From Magnetovibrio sp. (GTDB lineage: Bacteria; Pseudomonadota; Alphaproteobacteria; Rhodospirillales; Casp-alpha2): a DNA stretch of 34,383 nt. The notes beneath the pieces were generated by a model, which saw only the letters and a list, made by a program, of their open reading frames with translations, searched no databases and was not told where the DNA came from. This document shows, one piece after another, positions 25,578 through 33,566 of this stretch (positions are counted from its first letter, which is position 1; each line of letters starts with the position of its first letter). Position numbers and translations under genes: made by a program. The stretch spans positions 1 to 34,383 of the forward strand of contig PBKU01000059.1 of NCBI GenBank assembly GCA_002722175.1, written 5' to 3'.

Positions 25578-25771
25578 TAGATTTAGTGCGACCCTTGTTT
25601 ATTTATGTTATTGCTTACTACAATTTTTGTTTGGGAAAAAAGCATGGACGTGATTTTTTGCTGAATCTTCTTAAACACAGAATAACGCTTTCAAAAGGCT
25701 TTATGTTTTCAAACCACGTTATTACTTACGTAATTGGGAAGTAATATAGTTATTCAGAGACCCGGTCACAA

Positions 25772-26533
25772 ATGAAAAGATTTTCCATTGTTGCAGCCCC
25801 GACTAATGAAGCTACCAAAGCCAAAGCTGAGCTGGAACAACTATATTCTACTGTCACGCTAGACAATGCAGATATGGTTGTAGCCCTTGGGGGAGACGGA
25901 TTTATGCTTCACATGCTCCATGATCTAATAGACCGTGAATTACCAATATTTGGGATGAACAAAGGTTCAGTCGGCTTCCTAATGAACGAATACAAAGAAC
26001 ATAGCCTAGTTGAAAGGTTAGAGACGGCAAAACCCTATATCGTTCATCCACTAAGAATGAATGCTGTAGACGTAAAAGGTACTTTGCATGAGGCAATTGC
26101 AATCAATGAAGTCTCTTTACTTCGTGAAACACAACAAGCGGCCCGAATTTCAATAACGATCGATAATATAACACGCCAAAAAGAAATGATTTGCGATGGT
26201 GTGCTTGTCGCAACACCGGCGGGGAGTACAGCTTACAACCTATCAGCAAATGGTCCCATTGTTCCACTAGGAGCCGGATTGCTTGCGCTGACGCCGATAA
26301 GCGTCTTTCGCCCTCGATATTGGCGAGGAGCACTGTTACCCAGAACTGCTGCTATTGTTTTTGAAGTTCAAGATGCAGAGGCTCGTCAGGTCAGTGCTAC
26401 TGCTGACTTCAACGAGGTCCGAAATGTGCGCACTGTCGAAATTCGTGAAGACCGTAATCATTCGCCAACTATATTATTTGATTCAGAGCATAATCTGGAA
26501 GAGCGCATCCTTAAAGAACAATTTCTGCCGTGA
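25772..26533 (+). CDS. nadK: NAD kinase NadK
   Basis: The 253-residue enzyme phosphorylates NAD to NADP in the cytosol. The GGDG motif (residues 40-43, [12 protein letters not shown]) and the conserved NE-short motif ([10 protein letters not shown]) are present, as is the glycine-rich loop [22 protein letters not shown]. Length fits the compact alphaproteobacterial form. Its stop overlaps the GTG start of the next gene (GTGA), so the two are cotranscribed. Only a weak ribosome binding site precedes the ATG. Confidence 0.95.
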   Translation: MKRFSIVAAPTNEATKAKAELEQLYSTVTLDNADMVVALGGDGFMLHMLHDLIDRELPIFGMNKGSVGFLMNEYKEHSLVERLETAKPYIVHPLRMNAVDVKGTLHEAIAINEVSLLRETQQAARISITIDNITRQKEMICDGVLVATPAGSTAYNLSANGPIVPLGAGLLALTPISVFRPRYWRGALLPRTAAIVFEVQDAEARQVSATADFNEVRNVRTVEIREDRNHSPTILFDSEHNLEERILKEQFLP

Positions 26534-27621
26534 CCCTTCACTTGAGAAAAAAGGCTCTTGAAACCATCCGAACGTTTTTTGAAATGCATCCCGGCTTCAA
26601 AGTAGTTGGAGTCTTTGCCTGTGGAGCGTTAGGTGGATTGATTTTTATAAAGTTAGCCCTTCCGTTACCATGGTTACTCGGTTCTATGACTGCCTGCACA
26701 CTTGCTTGTCTAGCAGGGGCGCCCTTCGAAGGGCCCAACAAACTGCGCACTATTGTTCTGCCGGTTCTAGGTGTCATGCTGGGAAGCAATTTCAATTCAA
26801 CAGTGCTATCTGAAATACACCTGTGGCTTGGAACACTCGGAATTCTATGTGGTTTCATTTCAATTTTAACAATTATCGGCGCATTGGCTCTGCGGATCAG
26901 TGGTGTGGCCAACCCAGCCACTTGCTTCTTCTCCGCATTACCGGGCGGTTTCAGCGAAATGGTTTTACTCCTGGACGATTGCCACGTTAATAGACGGACA
27001 GTATCACTTATCCATGCGACAAGAATATTGATTACGATATTAGTTATACCGCTCTGGTTTCAGATTTTTACTGAGTATCAGGTACCAATGTCACCCGTCA
27101 AAGAAGCATTAGCAACGATTAGTATAAAAGATTCACTTATTTTAATTGCATGTGCCATTCTTGGGTATGTTATTGCAAAAAAACTACGAATTCCGGCGGC
27201 TGCATTGTTGGGACCAGCACTCATAAGCGCTATCGTTCACATCCTAGACTTAACTGCCGCCAGGCCCCCTAACGAATTACTTGCTATTGCCCAATTGGTT
27301 ATCGGTATCATTGCAGGTTGCCGATTTTCAGGTGTAACTGCTAAAGAATTTTTTTCTTCGATACTTGCAGGCCTGTTCTTAGCAATTTCCATGATCATCA
27401 GTGCGGCTTTGCTGTCCTACTTGTTGGCAAATACTACAGGCTTAAGTCAAGAAGCTTTATGGCTTGCCTTTGCGCCTGGAGGCCTAACAGAAATGACGCT
27501 AATGAGCTTAGCGATGAATGTAGATGTTGCCCTGGTTTCTATACACCATACGGTTAGGATATTTTTCATAGTTACCATTATCCCATTTGCATTCAAGATA
27601 ACTAAGAAGTATTTAGCATAA
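26530..27621 (+). CDS. AbrB-family integral membrane protein (PF05145)
   Basis: The 363-residue product has about ten membrane helices arranged as two similar halves, each with a PGG-type motif ([17 protein letters not shown] near 137-153 and [18 protein letters not shown] near 316-333). This duplicated architecture defines the AbrB/ammonia-monooxygenase-like transporter family, often misnamed as a regulator; the substrate is not established. The GTG start lies inside the nadK stop (GTGA), so translation is coupled. The gene converges on pyrD with a 23-base gap that contains a short AGGC/GCCT hairpin. Confidence 0.85.
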   Translation: MTLHLRKKALETIRTFFEMHPGFKVVGVFACGALGGLIFIKLALPLPWLLGSMTACTLACLAGAPFEGPNKLRTIVLPVLGVMLGSNFNSTVLSEIHLWLGTLGILCGFISILTIIGALALRISGVANPATCFFSALPGGFSEMVLLLDDCHVNRRTVSLIHATRILITILVIPLWFQIFTEYQVPMSPVKEALATISIKDSLILIACAILGYVIAKKLRIPAAALLGPALISAIVHILDLTAARPPNELLAIAQLVIGIIAGCRFSGVTAKEFFSSILAGLFLAISMIISAALLSYLLANTTGLSQEALWLAFAPGGLTEMTLMSLAMNVDVALVSIHHTVRIFFIVTIIPFAFKITKKYLA

Positions 27622-27644
27622 CTTTCCAACAAAAGGCCGGAGCC

Positions 27645-28709
27645 TCAACCTAAACCTACAGCCTGGGAGACCCTGGTGAAGCCATCTTTTCTCAGAAACT
27701 CTGCTAATTCTCTGTTTATCCGACAAGCAATTTTTGGTCCATCATAAATCAACGCAGAATACAACTGCACTAACGATGCACCAGCACGGATTTTGTCATA
27801 TGCATCAGCCCCCGATGATATTCCGCCAACACCAATCAACGGTACCTTCCCATTTGTCAGTTTATAAAAATCACCTAACAACTTTGTCGACGGCCCGAAT
27901 AAAGGTTTTCCGCTCAATCCCCCTGCCTCTGACTGAAAGCGTTTCTGCAAAGAAGATGGTCGGCTAACTGTTGTATTAGAAGCAATTACCCCATCAACTT
28001 GATGCTTTAAAATCACCTCTACAATATCGGCTTTTTCACTGTCAGTAAGGTCTGGAGAAATCTTTAAAAGTAATGGGGGGGGACGACATTGTGCAGCTAT
28101 TTCGCTCAATGCATTCTTAGCGTGGCTAAGAAGCCGGTCGAGATTTTCTTTCGCCTGGAGAGCCCTAACTCCCGGAGTATTCGGTGATGAAATATTTATT
28201 ACAAGATAGTCTGCATATTCTGCAAACAGCCTGATTCCTTCTGCGTAATCTGAAAAAGGGTCTCGTCCATTTTTGTTTTTTCCAAGATTAATGCCTATTA
28301 GTCCCTGGACTTTTTGTTGCCGAAGTTTTCTTATACGAGTCAAAATTGTGCGGTGTCCATCGTTATTAAACCCCATACGATTAATAACTGCACGATCATT
28401 GACAAGGCGAAAAAGTCTAGGCTTTACATTCCCAATTTGCTTTTGCGGCGTTATACTCCCCACCTCAACAAAACTAAAACCTTGGCCTAGCATTGCAGGA
28501 ACCGCTTCAGCATTTTTATCAAACCCGGCGGCTAGCCCTAGAGGACTTAAAAAAGTTTTCCCCCATAAATCAGTTTTAAGTATCGGGTCATACTTGGTTT
28601 TTTCTGGCACAAAAAAACCTAGTCTCAGGAACTTGATAATAATAGAATGGGCTACCTCGGGGTCCAGCAAGAAAATCAGAGGACGTAAGGCGCTATACAA
28701 TTGAGTCAT
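27645..28709 (-). CDS. pyrD: Dihydroorotate dehydrogenase (quinone), class 2
   Basis: The 354-residue FMN enzyme oxidises dihydroorotate to orotate at the inner membrane, using quinone, in pyrimidine synthesis. Class 2 features are the N-terminal amphipathic extension, GLAAGFDKNAEAVPAM, VEVGSITPQKQIGNVKPRLF, the catalytic-loop segment NISSPNTPGVRALQ, LLKISPDL, and GVGGISSGADAYDKIRAGAS. It lies 39 bases downstream of the DUF952 gene on the minus strand, an arrangement common in alphaproteobacteria. Confidence 0.96.
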   Translation of the reverse strand: MTQLYSALRPLIFLLDPEVAHSIIIKFLRLGFFVPEKTKYDPILKTDLWGKTFLSPLGLAAGFDKNAEAVPAMLGQGFSFVEVGSITPQKQIGNVKPRLFRLVNDRAVINRMGFNNDGHRTILTRIRKLRQQKVQGLIGINLGKNKNGRDPFSDYAEGIRLFAEYADYLVINISSPNTPGVRALQAKENLDRLLSHAKNALSEIAAQCRPPPLLLKISPDLTDSEKADIVEVILKHQVDGVIASNTTVSRPSSLQKRFQSEAGGLSGKPLFGPSTKLLGDFYKLTNGKVPLIGVGGISSGADAYDKIRAGASLVQLYSALIYDGPKIACRINRELAEFLRKDGFTRVSQAVGLG

Positions 28710-28748
28710 AATCGATATAACCGAGTCATAATTATTCTCTCATTGTTT

Positions 28749-29096
28749 CTAAAAAGCCATTGAAAAAACATGCTTTCCATCAGTCCCCAACGTTAGTGGG
28801 GAAACTTTAATCACATCTTCAATCGATATCCTGCCATAAAGGTGTGGAAAGAGCTTTCCTGTCCGTGAAGGCTCCCATTTTAATGCCTTCCCTAATCGTT
28901 TTACATCAACAGTAAGAACCACCAACCCATCCTGGCCAGAACGATGTTTGGCAGCGCTTTCTCGGAGCTGACCCCCAGTTGAAAAATGAATAAACCCATC
29001 ATCTAGATCTTGAGAGGAACCGCTGTAATAGCCACACTGTAAAGCTTTTTCCCATTCCTCAGAACGACAAATATGATAAATATATCGATCAACCAT
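28749..29096 (-). CDS. DUF952 family protein
   Basis: The 115-residue product is a small soluble protein of the DUF952 family: IYHICRSEEWEKALQCGYY at the start, LDDGFIHFSTGGQLRESAAK in the middle, and WEPSRTGKLFPHLYGRISI. The fold is related to ADP-ribosyltransferase-like domains, but no activity is established. It is placed between the enoyl-CoA hydratase gene (35 bases upstream) and pyrD, probably one operon. Confidence 0.88.
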   Translation of the reverse strand: MVDRYIYHICRSEEWEKALQCGYYSGSSQDLDDGFIHFSTGGQLRESAAKHRSGQDGLVVLTVDVKRLGKALKWEPSRTGKLFPHLYGRISIEDVIKVSPLTLGTDGKHVFSMAF

Positions 29097-29131
29097 TATG
29101 GTAATCAGTCAAAGCAGTTATAGGACTTCAA

Positions 29132-29908
29132 TTAGCGATTCTTCCATACTGGCTTTCTCTTTTCAACAAAAGCCTTCATTCCTTCTTTTTGATCTTCCGT
29201 AGCAAAAGTTGAATAGAACATTCGGCGCTCAAATAGAATTCCTTCGGCCAAAGATGTTTCATATGCTCGGTTAACGCATTCTTTCGCCATTAAAATTGAT
29301 GGCCTTGACTTTGAAGAAACTTCCCTGGCAATTTTAAGAGCAGATTCGACAAAATCTTCAAGAGGAAGCACTCTACTTACGAGTCCTACCCTATCCGCTT
29401 CTTTGGCGTCCATGAAGCGACCCGTCAAACACATATCCATTGCCTTTGACTTCCCAACAAAACGTGTGAGCCTTTGAGAACCACCGGCCCCAGGAAGAAT
29501 TCCTAGATTAACCTCAGGTTGGCCAAAGGTCGCATTTTCAGCTGCGACAATGAAGTCACATGACATTGCCAATTCACATCCACCCCCTAGTGCAAACCCA
29601 GCAACAGCTGCAATAACTGGTTTTCGGCAACGTCCTACTCTTTCCCACGCACGAATAAAGTCTGATTTATATACGTCCATATAACCACGTGATTGCATTT
29701 CCTTTATATCCGCACCTGCAGCAAAAGCTTTTTCAGAACCTGTAATCACGATACATCCTATTGCATTATCTGCCTCGTATTTGTCTATTGCGTCGGATAG
29801 CTCATTGATTAATGCATCGCAAAGGGCATTGAGTGCCTGTGGGCGATCTAAGGTGATAAGCCCAACACCACCTTCTTTTTTTTCAAAAGTTATATTACTA
29901 TACTTCAT
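29132..29908 (-). CDS. Enoyl-CoA hydratase, short-chain (crotonase)
   Basis: The 258-residue enzyme hydrates trans-2-enoyl-CoA in fatty-acid beta-oxidation. The oxyanion-hole segments (AFAAGADIKEM and AVAGFALGGGC) and both catalytic glutamates are visible, in GGGCELAMSCD and in FGQPEVNLGILPGAGGSQRL. The start at 29908 is chosen because AAAGGTGG lies upstream and it gives the standard length; the open frame to 29974 adds an unconserved tail. The likely operon continues into DUF952 and pyrD. Confidence 0.94.
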   Translation of the reverse strand: MKYSNITFEKKEGGVGLITLDRPQALNALCDALINELSDAIDKYEADNAIGCIVITGSEKAFAAGADIKEMQSRGYMDVYKSDFIRAWERVGRCRKPVIAAVAGFALGGGCELAMSCDFIVAAENATFGQPEVNLGILPGAGGSQRLTRFVGKSKAMDMCLTGRFMDAKEADRVGLVSRVLPLEDFVESALKIAREVSSKSRPSILMAKECVNRAYETSLAEGILFERRMFYSTFATEDQKEGMKAFVEKRKPVWKNR

Positions 29909-30068
29909 ACAACCACCTTTAATTGACCAATAATCTTTGAGCGTTCTAAAATCTTCTTTCATTGTTAAAGCCACATGAATGAAAAAAAATTCAACAGAAT
30001 TTAATTTAATTTTTTTTTGGCTTAATCCCCTAATAACTGGCGAGTAAAAATAAAACTCACTAAAGAAT

Positions 30069-30099
30069 ATAACCCGCCAGGCCTTTTGTCGCGGGTTAT
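30069..30099. terminator. Terminator after the cold-shock gene
   Basis: ATAACCCGC (30069-30077) and GCGGGTTAT (30091-30099) form a perfect 9-bp stem with a 13-base loop. It lies just beyond the cspA stop on the minus strand. T-rich stretches follow on both sides. A second, small ACTC/GAGT hairpin sits right at the stop codon side. Confidence 0.7.
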
Positions 30100-30116
30100 T
30101 TTACTCTTTCGAGTAA

Positions 30117-30329
30117 TTATTCACTTTCAATGCTAAGATTTTCTGCCGCAAGCTTACCGTTACGTCCCTCAACAAGTTCGTAAGAAATTTTCTGTCCTTC
30201 ATCAAGCCCTGCCATACCTGAATTCTGAACGGCACTAATATGAACAAATGCATCTTCCCCACCATCATCTGGCATAATGAAACCGTAACCTTTTTGGATG
30301 TTAAACCACTTCACGATACCGGTGGCCAT
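30117..30329 (-). CDS. Cold-shock protein, CspA family
   Basis: The 70-residue single-domain OB-fold protein binds single-stranded RNA and DNA as a chaperone. RNP1 is visible as KGYGFI and RNP2 as DAFVHIS; the N terminus TGIVKWFN is characteristic. It is monocistronic: a terminator follows, and upstream lies only an uncertain small frame. The leader could carry a cold-responsive structure, but none was confirmed by eye. Confidence 0.96.
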   Translation of the reverse strand: MATGIVKWFNIQKGYGFIMPDDGGEDAFVHISAVQNSGMAGLDEGQKISYELVEGRNGKLAAENLSIESE

Positions 30330-30402
30330 TTTTTTACTCCCTAAATTATAATCTTATATTGCATCTCCCAGGCACAATAACGCCACCAAAAACTGTTAAA
30401 CC

Positions 30403-30576
30403 CTAGCCTAGGCGCTTCAACCAAGCTTGGACTCCTTCAATACCACCACGACGCATTTTGGGTTGCTTTTCCATGCCAATGGAAACTCTTTCTTTGACGA
30501 TTCCTAAGATTTTCAATTTACCTTTAATTATTGCAATAGCAAGAGCGCATATTATGCAGCTCCCGAATAGAATCAC
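30403..30576 (-). CDS. Possible small membrane protein, start uncertain
   Basis: From a GTG at 30576 the frame encodes 57 residues: a hydrophobic segment (ILFGSCIICALAIAIIKG) then a basic C-terminal tail with KMRRGGIEGVQAWLKRLG. The frame continues upstream without stop to about 30690 but without an ATG, and the GTG lacks a clear ribosome binding site. The charged helical tail looks protein-like. It may be a degraded or misread gene; I do not recognise the family. Confidence 0.35.
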   Translation of the reverse strand: MILFGSCIICALAIAIIKGKLKILGIVKERVSIGMEKQPKMRRGGIEGVQAWLKRLG

Positions 30577-30691
30577 TGTGACATTTTTAAATATTCTAGA
30601 ATTAATATATTTATCAATACAAACTAAAAACTTTTTAAATACGGCCCTCGCCTTTAAGCAGCGAAGTAGAGAGACTGCTATTGTGCCTTAA

Positions 30692-31717
30692 ATATTGACT
30701 CGATATTTTTTGTGGGACTGTTTTTATCGGGTTACAGATTCGACTATTCATAGTCTCATTCTGCAGTAAAAGCGTAAGCAAAACAAAAGGGTCTTTCAAT
30801 CAATGGCACAACTCATCAGATCTACTTTCTATTTAAAGGATTGATTGTAAAACTCTAAAGCATCGATATACAGGACAAATTCTTCCTAACCAATTTCCGG
30901 CCATTAAGCTATGTTAACACGCAAAGGCAAACCTTAAAAAAGCACACGCCGATCAAAGGATAGCAAAGCGGTCCCTGAGGCAAGCCGTTCTGGTTGCTCC
31001 CAGATCAGGAGCAGTTAAAAGTGTTATTGGTTATGTTGGCTTGGTTGTTGATCCGAGTGCCCGCTTTTCAGTGATTATCGTAATAGGAATAAATTTAGGC
31101 CTTTCGCGCACAATAAATAATCATTTGGCTCTATAACCTTCCATATGGCCTAACGGCCTCTACACCGAATTATTTGTACCGATTGATGTAAAGTAGAATG
31201 ATTTTTCTTGTCAAGCGCCCTGACGCAAAACGACAATACATCTGGAATCATCCATGTGGGCTTATGCCGTAATCTATCTTTTGGAAACCCTTTCTTTCCG
31301 GACCGCCTCACTCAAAGATTAAGGCAATTCAGTTCAACGTTAAAACAAGGTCACTCTGACGTAGCGCTTAAAACCTGTTTCGCAACGGAGCCAGATCTTC
31401 ACTTTTCTCTAATTTAGAACCCTCTCGCTAAGTGCGCTTAGATCCAACATTTTTTCGCTTTCAACCGACCTCTCAGGTTTTCACAACCAACGATACAACC
31501 AAGCACAACCATACAATTAAGACCCTGAAAAAATTTAAGCCCAATTGAGAAACGCTTCTTAGAACAATGAGCATTCACCCCATTTAAGTTTACCAAATCC
31601 AACGATAGGGCACACTCTGCATACAGCACACAAACATTTTTTTCTCTTGTTTTTCTGATAAGAAAATTCCGGTAACTGTCTGCACGTAAACCCAAACCTC
31701 TCTAGGCAGGTAACTTT
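30692..31717. other. Long gap without a supported gene
   Basis: About one kilobase between the small frame upstream of cspA and the small conserved protein gene holds no gene I can support. Several open frames exist but have no start, no ribosome binding site and no family likeness. A frame open from about 30914 to 31135 reads sensibly (RQAVLVAPRSGAVKSVIGYV) but has no start codon and may be a relic. Confidence 0.4.
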
Positions 31718-31963
31718 CTACTTTAAGCGAATTTGCTTGGGCCGTGTTATAGATTTTATCTTGGCTTTTGCGACACCGGACTTCACTGCTATGGCATGGT
31801 CCTGCTCTTCAATTGCCCGTCGGGCAAGATCAATTGGATCTTCCCCAAAACGGTCATCTAAAAACTTGCTTGATACTCTGCGGTTAGAGCTAAGGGACCC
31901 ATCCATATATACAACATTAAAAACTTCAAAAGCAGGTTTAGACTTTGCTTTTCTCCGAGCCAT
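31718..31963 (-). CDS. Small conserved alphaproteobacterial protein
   Basis: The 81-residue product starts MARRKAKSKPAFEVFNVVYM and continues with DGSLSSNRRVSSKFLDD and ARRAIEEQDHAIAVKSG. It resembles a short conserved protein of Rhodospirillales-type genomes that I recall but cannot name; no known domain. The start at 31963 is supported by AGGAG seven bases upstream; a longer open frame would run into the tRNA-Met gene. It lies 54 bases downstream of that tRNA, with a hairpin between. Confidence 0.78.
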   Translation of the reverse strand: MARRKAKSKPAFEVFNVVYMDGSLSSNRRVSSKFLDDRFGEDPIDLARRAIEEQDHAIAVKSGVAKAKIKSITRPKQIRLK

Positions 31964-31987
31964 GATTCTACTCCTGATGCACCTAAC

Positions 31988-32009
31988 CGGCTCCGGAAGA
32001 CCGAAGCCG
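31988..32009 (-). other. Strong hairpin between tRNA-Met and the small protein gene
   Basis: CGGCTCCGG (31988-31996) and CCGAAGCCG (32001-32009) form a 9-bp stem with one G-U-type pair and an AAGA loop. It begins nine bases after the tRNA 3' end on the minus strand. No T tract follows, so it may be a processing or attenuating structure rather than a terminator. Confidence 0.55.
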
Positions 32010-32017
32010 ATTTGGAT

Positions 32018-32094
32018 TGGTAGCTGGGGGGAGACTTGAACTCCCGACCTCGGCATTATGAGTGCCGCGCTCTAACCGGCTGAGCTACCCAGCC
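32018..32094 (-). tRNA. tRNA-Met (CAT), elongator
   Basis: The 77-base cloverleaf is complete, with an encoded CCA at 32018-32020. The D-arm is GCTC AGCCGGTTA GAGC, the anticodon arm CGGCA-CTCATAA-TGCCG with anticodon CAT, and the T-arm GGGAG-TTCAAGT-CTCCC. The acceptor stem pairs GGCTGGG with CCCAGCT (one G-U at the end). The normally paired 5' end argues against initiator tRNA; a lysidine-modified tRNA-Ile cannot be fully excluded. Confidence 0.95.
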
Positions 32095-32254
32095 TAAAAG
32101 CCCTCTGGCAACAATCAGACACTGTAAATAATCCGCAGGGGATTTACGATCATAGAGGCAGTCTGTCAAGTGCATGAACAATTAGTTTGGGCTTCGCTCT
32201 TAGAAAACTAGACACCAAAAAATAACATGCTAGGGCTGTTTCTAGGGGAACCTA

Positions 32255-32767
32255 TTACTTGTTTGCGTCTGATCTAAAATAAGATCCACCATGTATCCTT
32301 CGTGTTTTTGCAATTAAATGATCATGATCACCCCTTGATGACCTTCCATCTGTAGCTCTTTTATCAATTCGTTTCAGAAATGCAATCGTGCCACTAGTGT
32401 CTCTATCTTTTGCTGCCAACTGGTCATATCCATCAACAAGCCATGGACGCCCTGAAAAGTCACCATGCGGTGCCGCTCTGGGTACGGGTTCCGGATCTTT
32501 AACCCAATAGGAAACAGAGGGTGGTGGAACGGGTTGAGATACTGCTTCTTCTGATTTTCTCTCGTGACGACTAGGTTGGGGCCCAAAATAATTTACTAAC
32601 CGTGCATCATCAACTTCATATGGCTCATCGTAACAAGTGGTAGCGGCTAGCGATTTATAACAGTAAATTTGATCACGTTTCTCAACGTGCTTCTCATACC
32701 GGTCTACATATCCTGAACAAGATGAAAGCAATAAGATAACTGTTGTTGCGTGAATTAGGCTTTTCAT
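32255..32767 (-). CDS. Putative lipoprotein
   Basis: The 170-residue product begins with a lipoprotein signal and lipobox (VILLLSSC, Cys17). The mature N-terminal part has QIYCYKSLAATTCYDEPY and ARLVNYFGPQPSRHE, a pattern I recall in conserved alphaproteobacterial lipoproteins, with two cysteines that could form a disulfide. The middle is proline-rich (SQPVPPPSVSYW), the C terminus basic. The start at 32767 has GGGAG upstream; the longer open frame to 32806 adds residues before the signal. Function unknown. Confidence 0.75.
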   Translation of the reverse strand: MKSLIHATTVILLLSSCSGYVDRYEKHVEKRDQIYCYKSLAATTCYDEPYEVDDARLVNYFGPQPSRHERKSEEAVSQPVPPPSVSYWVKDPEPVPRAAPHGDFSGRPWLVDGYDQLAAKDRDTSGTIAFLKRIDKRATDGRSSRGDHDHLIAKTRRIHGGSYFRSDANK

Positions 32768-33566
32768 AATTGCATCTCCCGACAAACATATTCTTTTCAA
32801 TGACACTGTATTTTCTACAAGCAGATTCCATGCCAGATTTTAAAAAAGTGTGCCTTGCCGCCAAATTACAAAGGCTAACAAAATTCTAACGGGTAACACT
32901 TCAGATTGTTTTCTCGTTTATCCATTTAAAAAGAATAACAGATTAACAATCAAATAATGCTTGCGGAGTGTTACTCTTGTGGGTTTATGTTCTGAGTTAC
33001 AACTAAGAGAGTTTAAAATCAGGGTTTGCATCAGTTGTTGGTGTTGGTAAAGTTTTTCTGGTTAAACTACGGTGCACCTACCGACCAAACCCTCCAACTT
33101 TCAAGATCACAAAATGTATAAAAGTATTTCTGAGGATTCATAAATTTCAACATTTGGTATAGAGGCGACCGGCCTGCAAGTTCAACGTTTGCCCGTAAAG
33201 AATTAATAGACCGCTTTTTCGCTGTTTACACAATCGTTCGGCCCATTTTCTCGGTCCTGTTGAATGTTGTTGTGAACGTTGAAAAATGTTGCTACTTAAC
33301 TCTAAATCCTTTAGAAAAATAATTTACAGAAGGTGTGACAGGCGTCACTTCCTATCTAGTAATTTTATGAAAGTATAAGACGTAGACAACGTTGTATTTT
33401 TCTACTACAACTAAGTCTTTGGCTAAAACTGCTGAACAGTTGGTTTGGCAAAAAAGTTTAGAGATGGGTAGAACAACAATACTGTTAAAAAAATCTCTAA
33501 ACAGAATTATAGTACTTAATACAATGACTTAAATATTGCTAATTTAACAGTATAGGAGGACTTAAT
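32768..33566. other. Structured non-coding leader region before the Met-rich gene
   Basis: No gene is seen in 800 bases. Many inverted repeats are visible: TTCAACGTT (33181-33189) with AACGTTGAA (33275-33283); TCTAAA-TCC-TTTAGA (33301-33315); GTGAC-AGGC-GTCAC (33335-33348); AAGAC (33377-33381) with GTCTT (33415-33419) around GTTGTA/TACAAC (33391-33411); and the interleaved pair at 33456-33553. Confidence 0.55.
33456..33559 (+). promoter_or_regulatory. Interleaved inverted repeats (pseudoknot-like) at the ribosome binding site
   Basis: GTTTAGAGAT (33456-33465) pairs perfectly with ATCTCTAAAC (33493-33502). Inside its loop, ATACTGTTAAA (33479-33489) pairs perfectly with TTTAACAGTAT (33543-33553), which abuts the AGGAGG site (33554-33559). 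The pairing order is that of an H-type pseudoknot. ACTGTT (33481-33486) could instead pair with AACAGT at 33435-33440, giving an alternative fold. A switch controlling translation of the following gene is the simplest reading. Confidence 0.55.

Noticed and set aside
30458-30691. 77-residue plus-strand open frame before cspA
   Set aside because: It is antisense to a more protein-like minus-strand frame and has no ribosome binding site.
30914-31135. Open frame reading RQAVLVAPRSGAVKSVIGYV
   Set aside because: It has no start codon or ribosome binding site and no recognised domain; mentioned only as a possible relic.
31438-31695. 85-residue minus-strand open frame upstream of nothing
   Set aside because: TTG start with no properly spaced ribosome binding site, random-looking composition, no family likeness.
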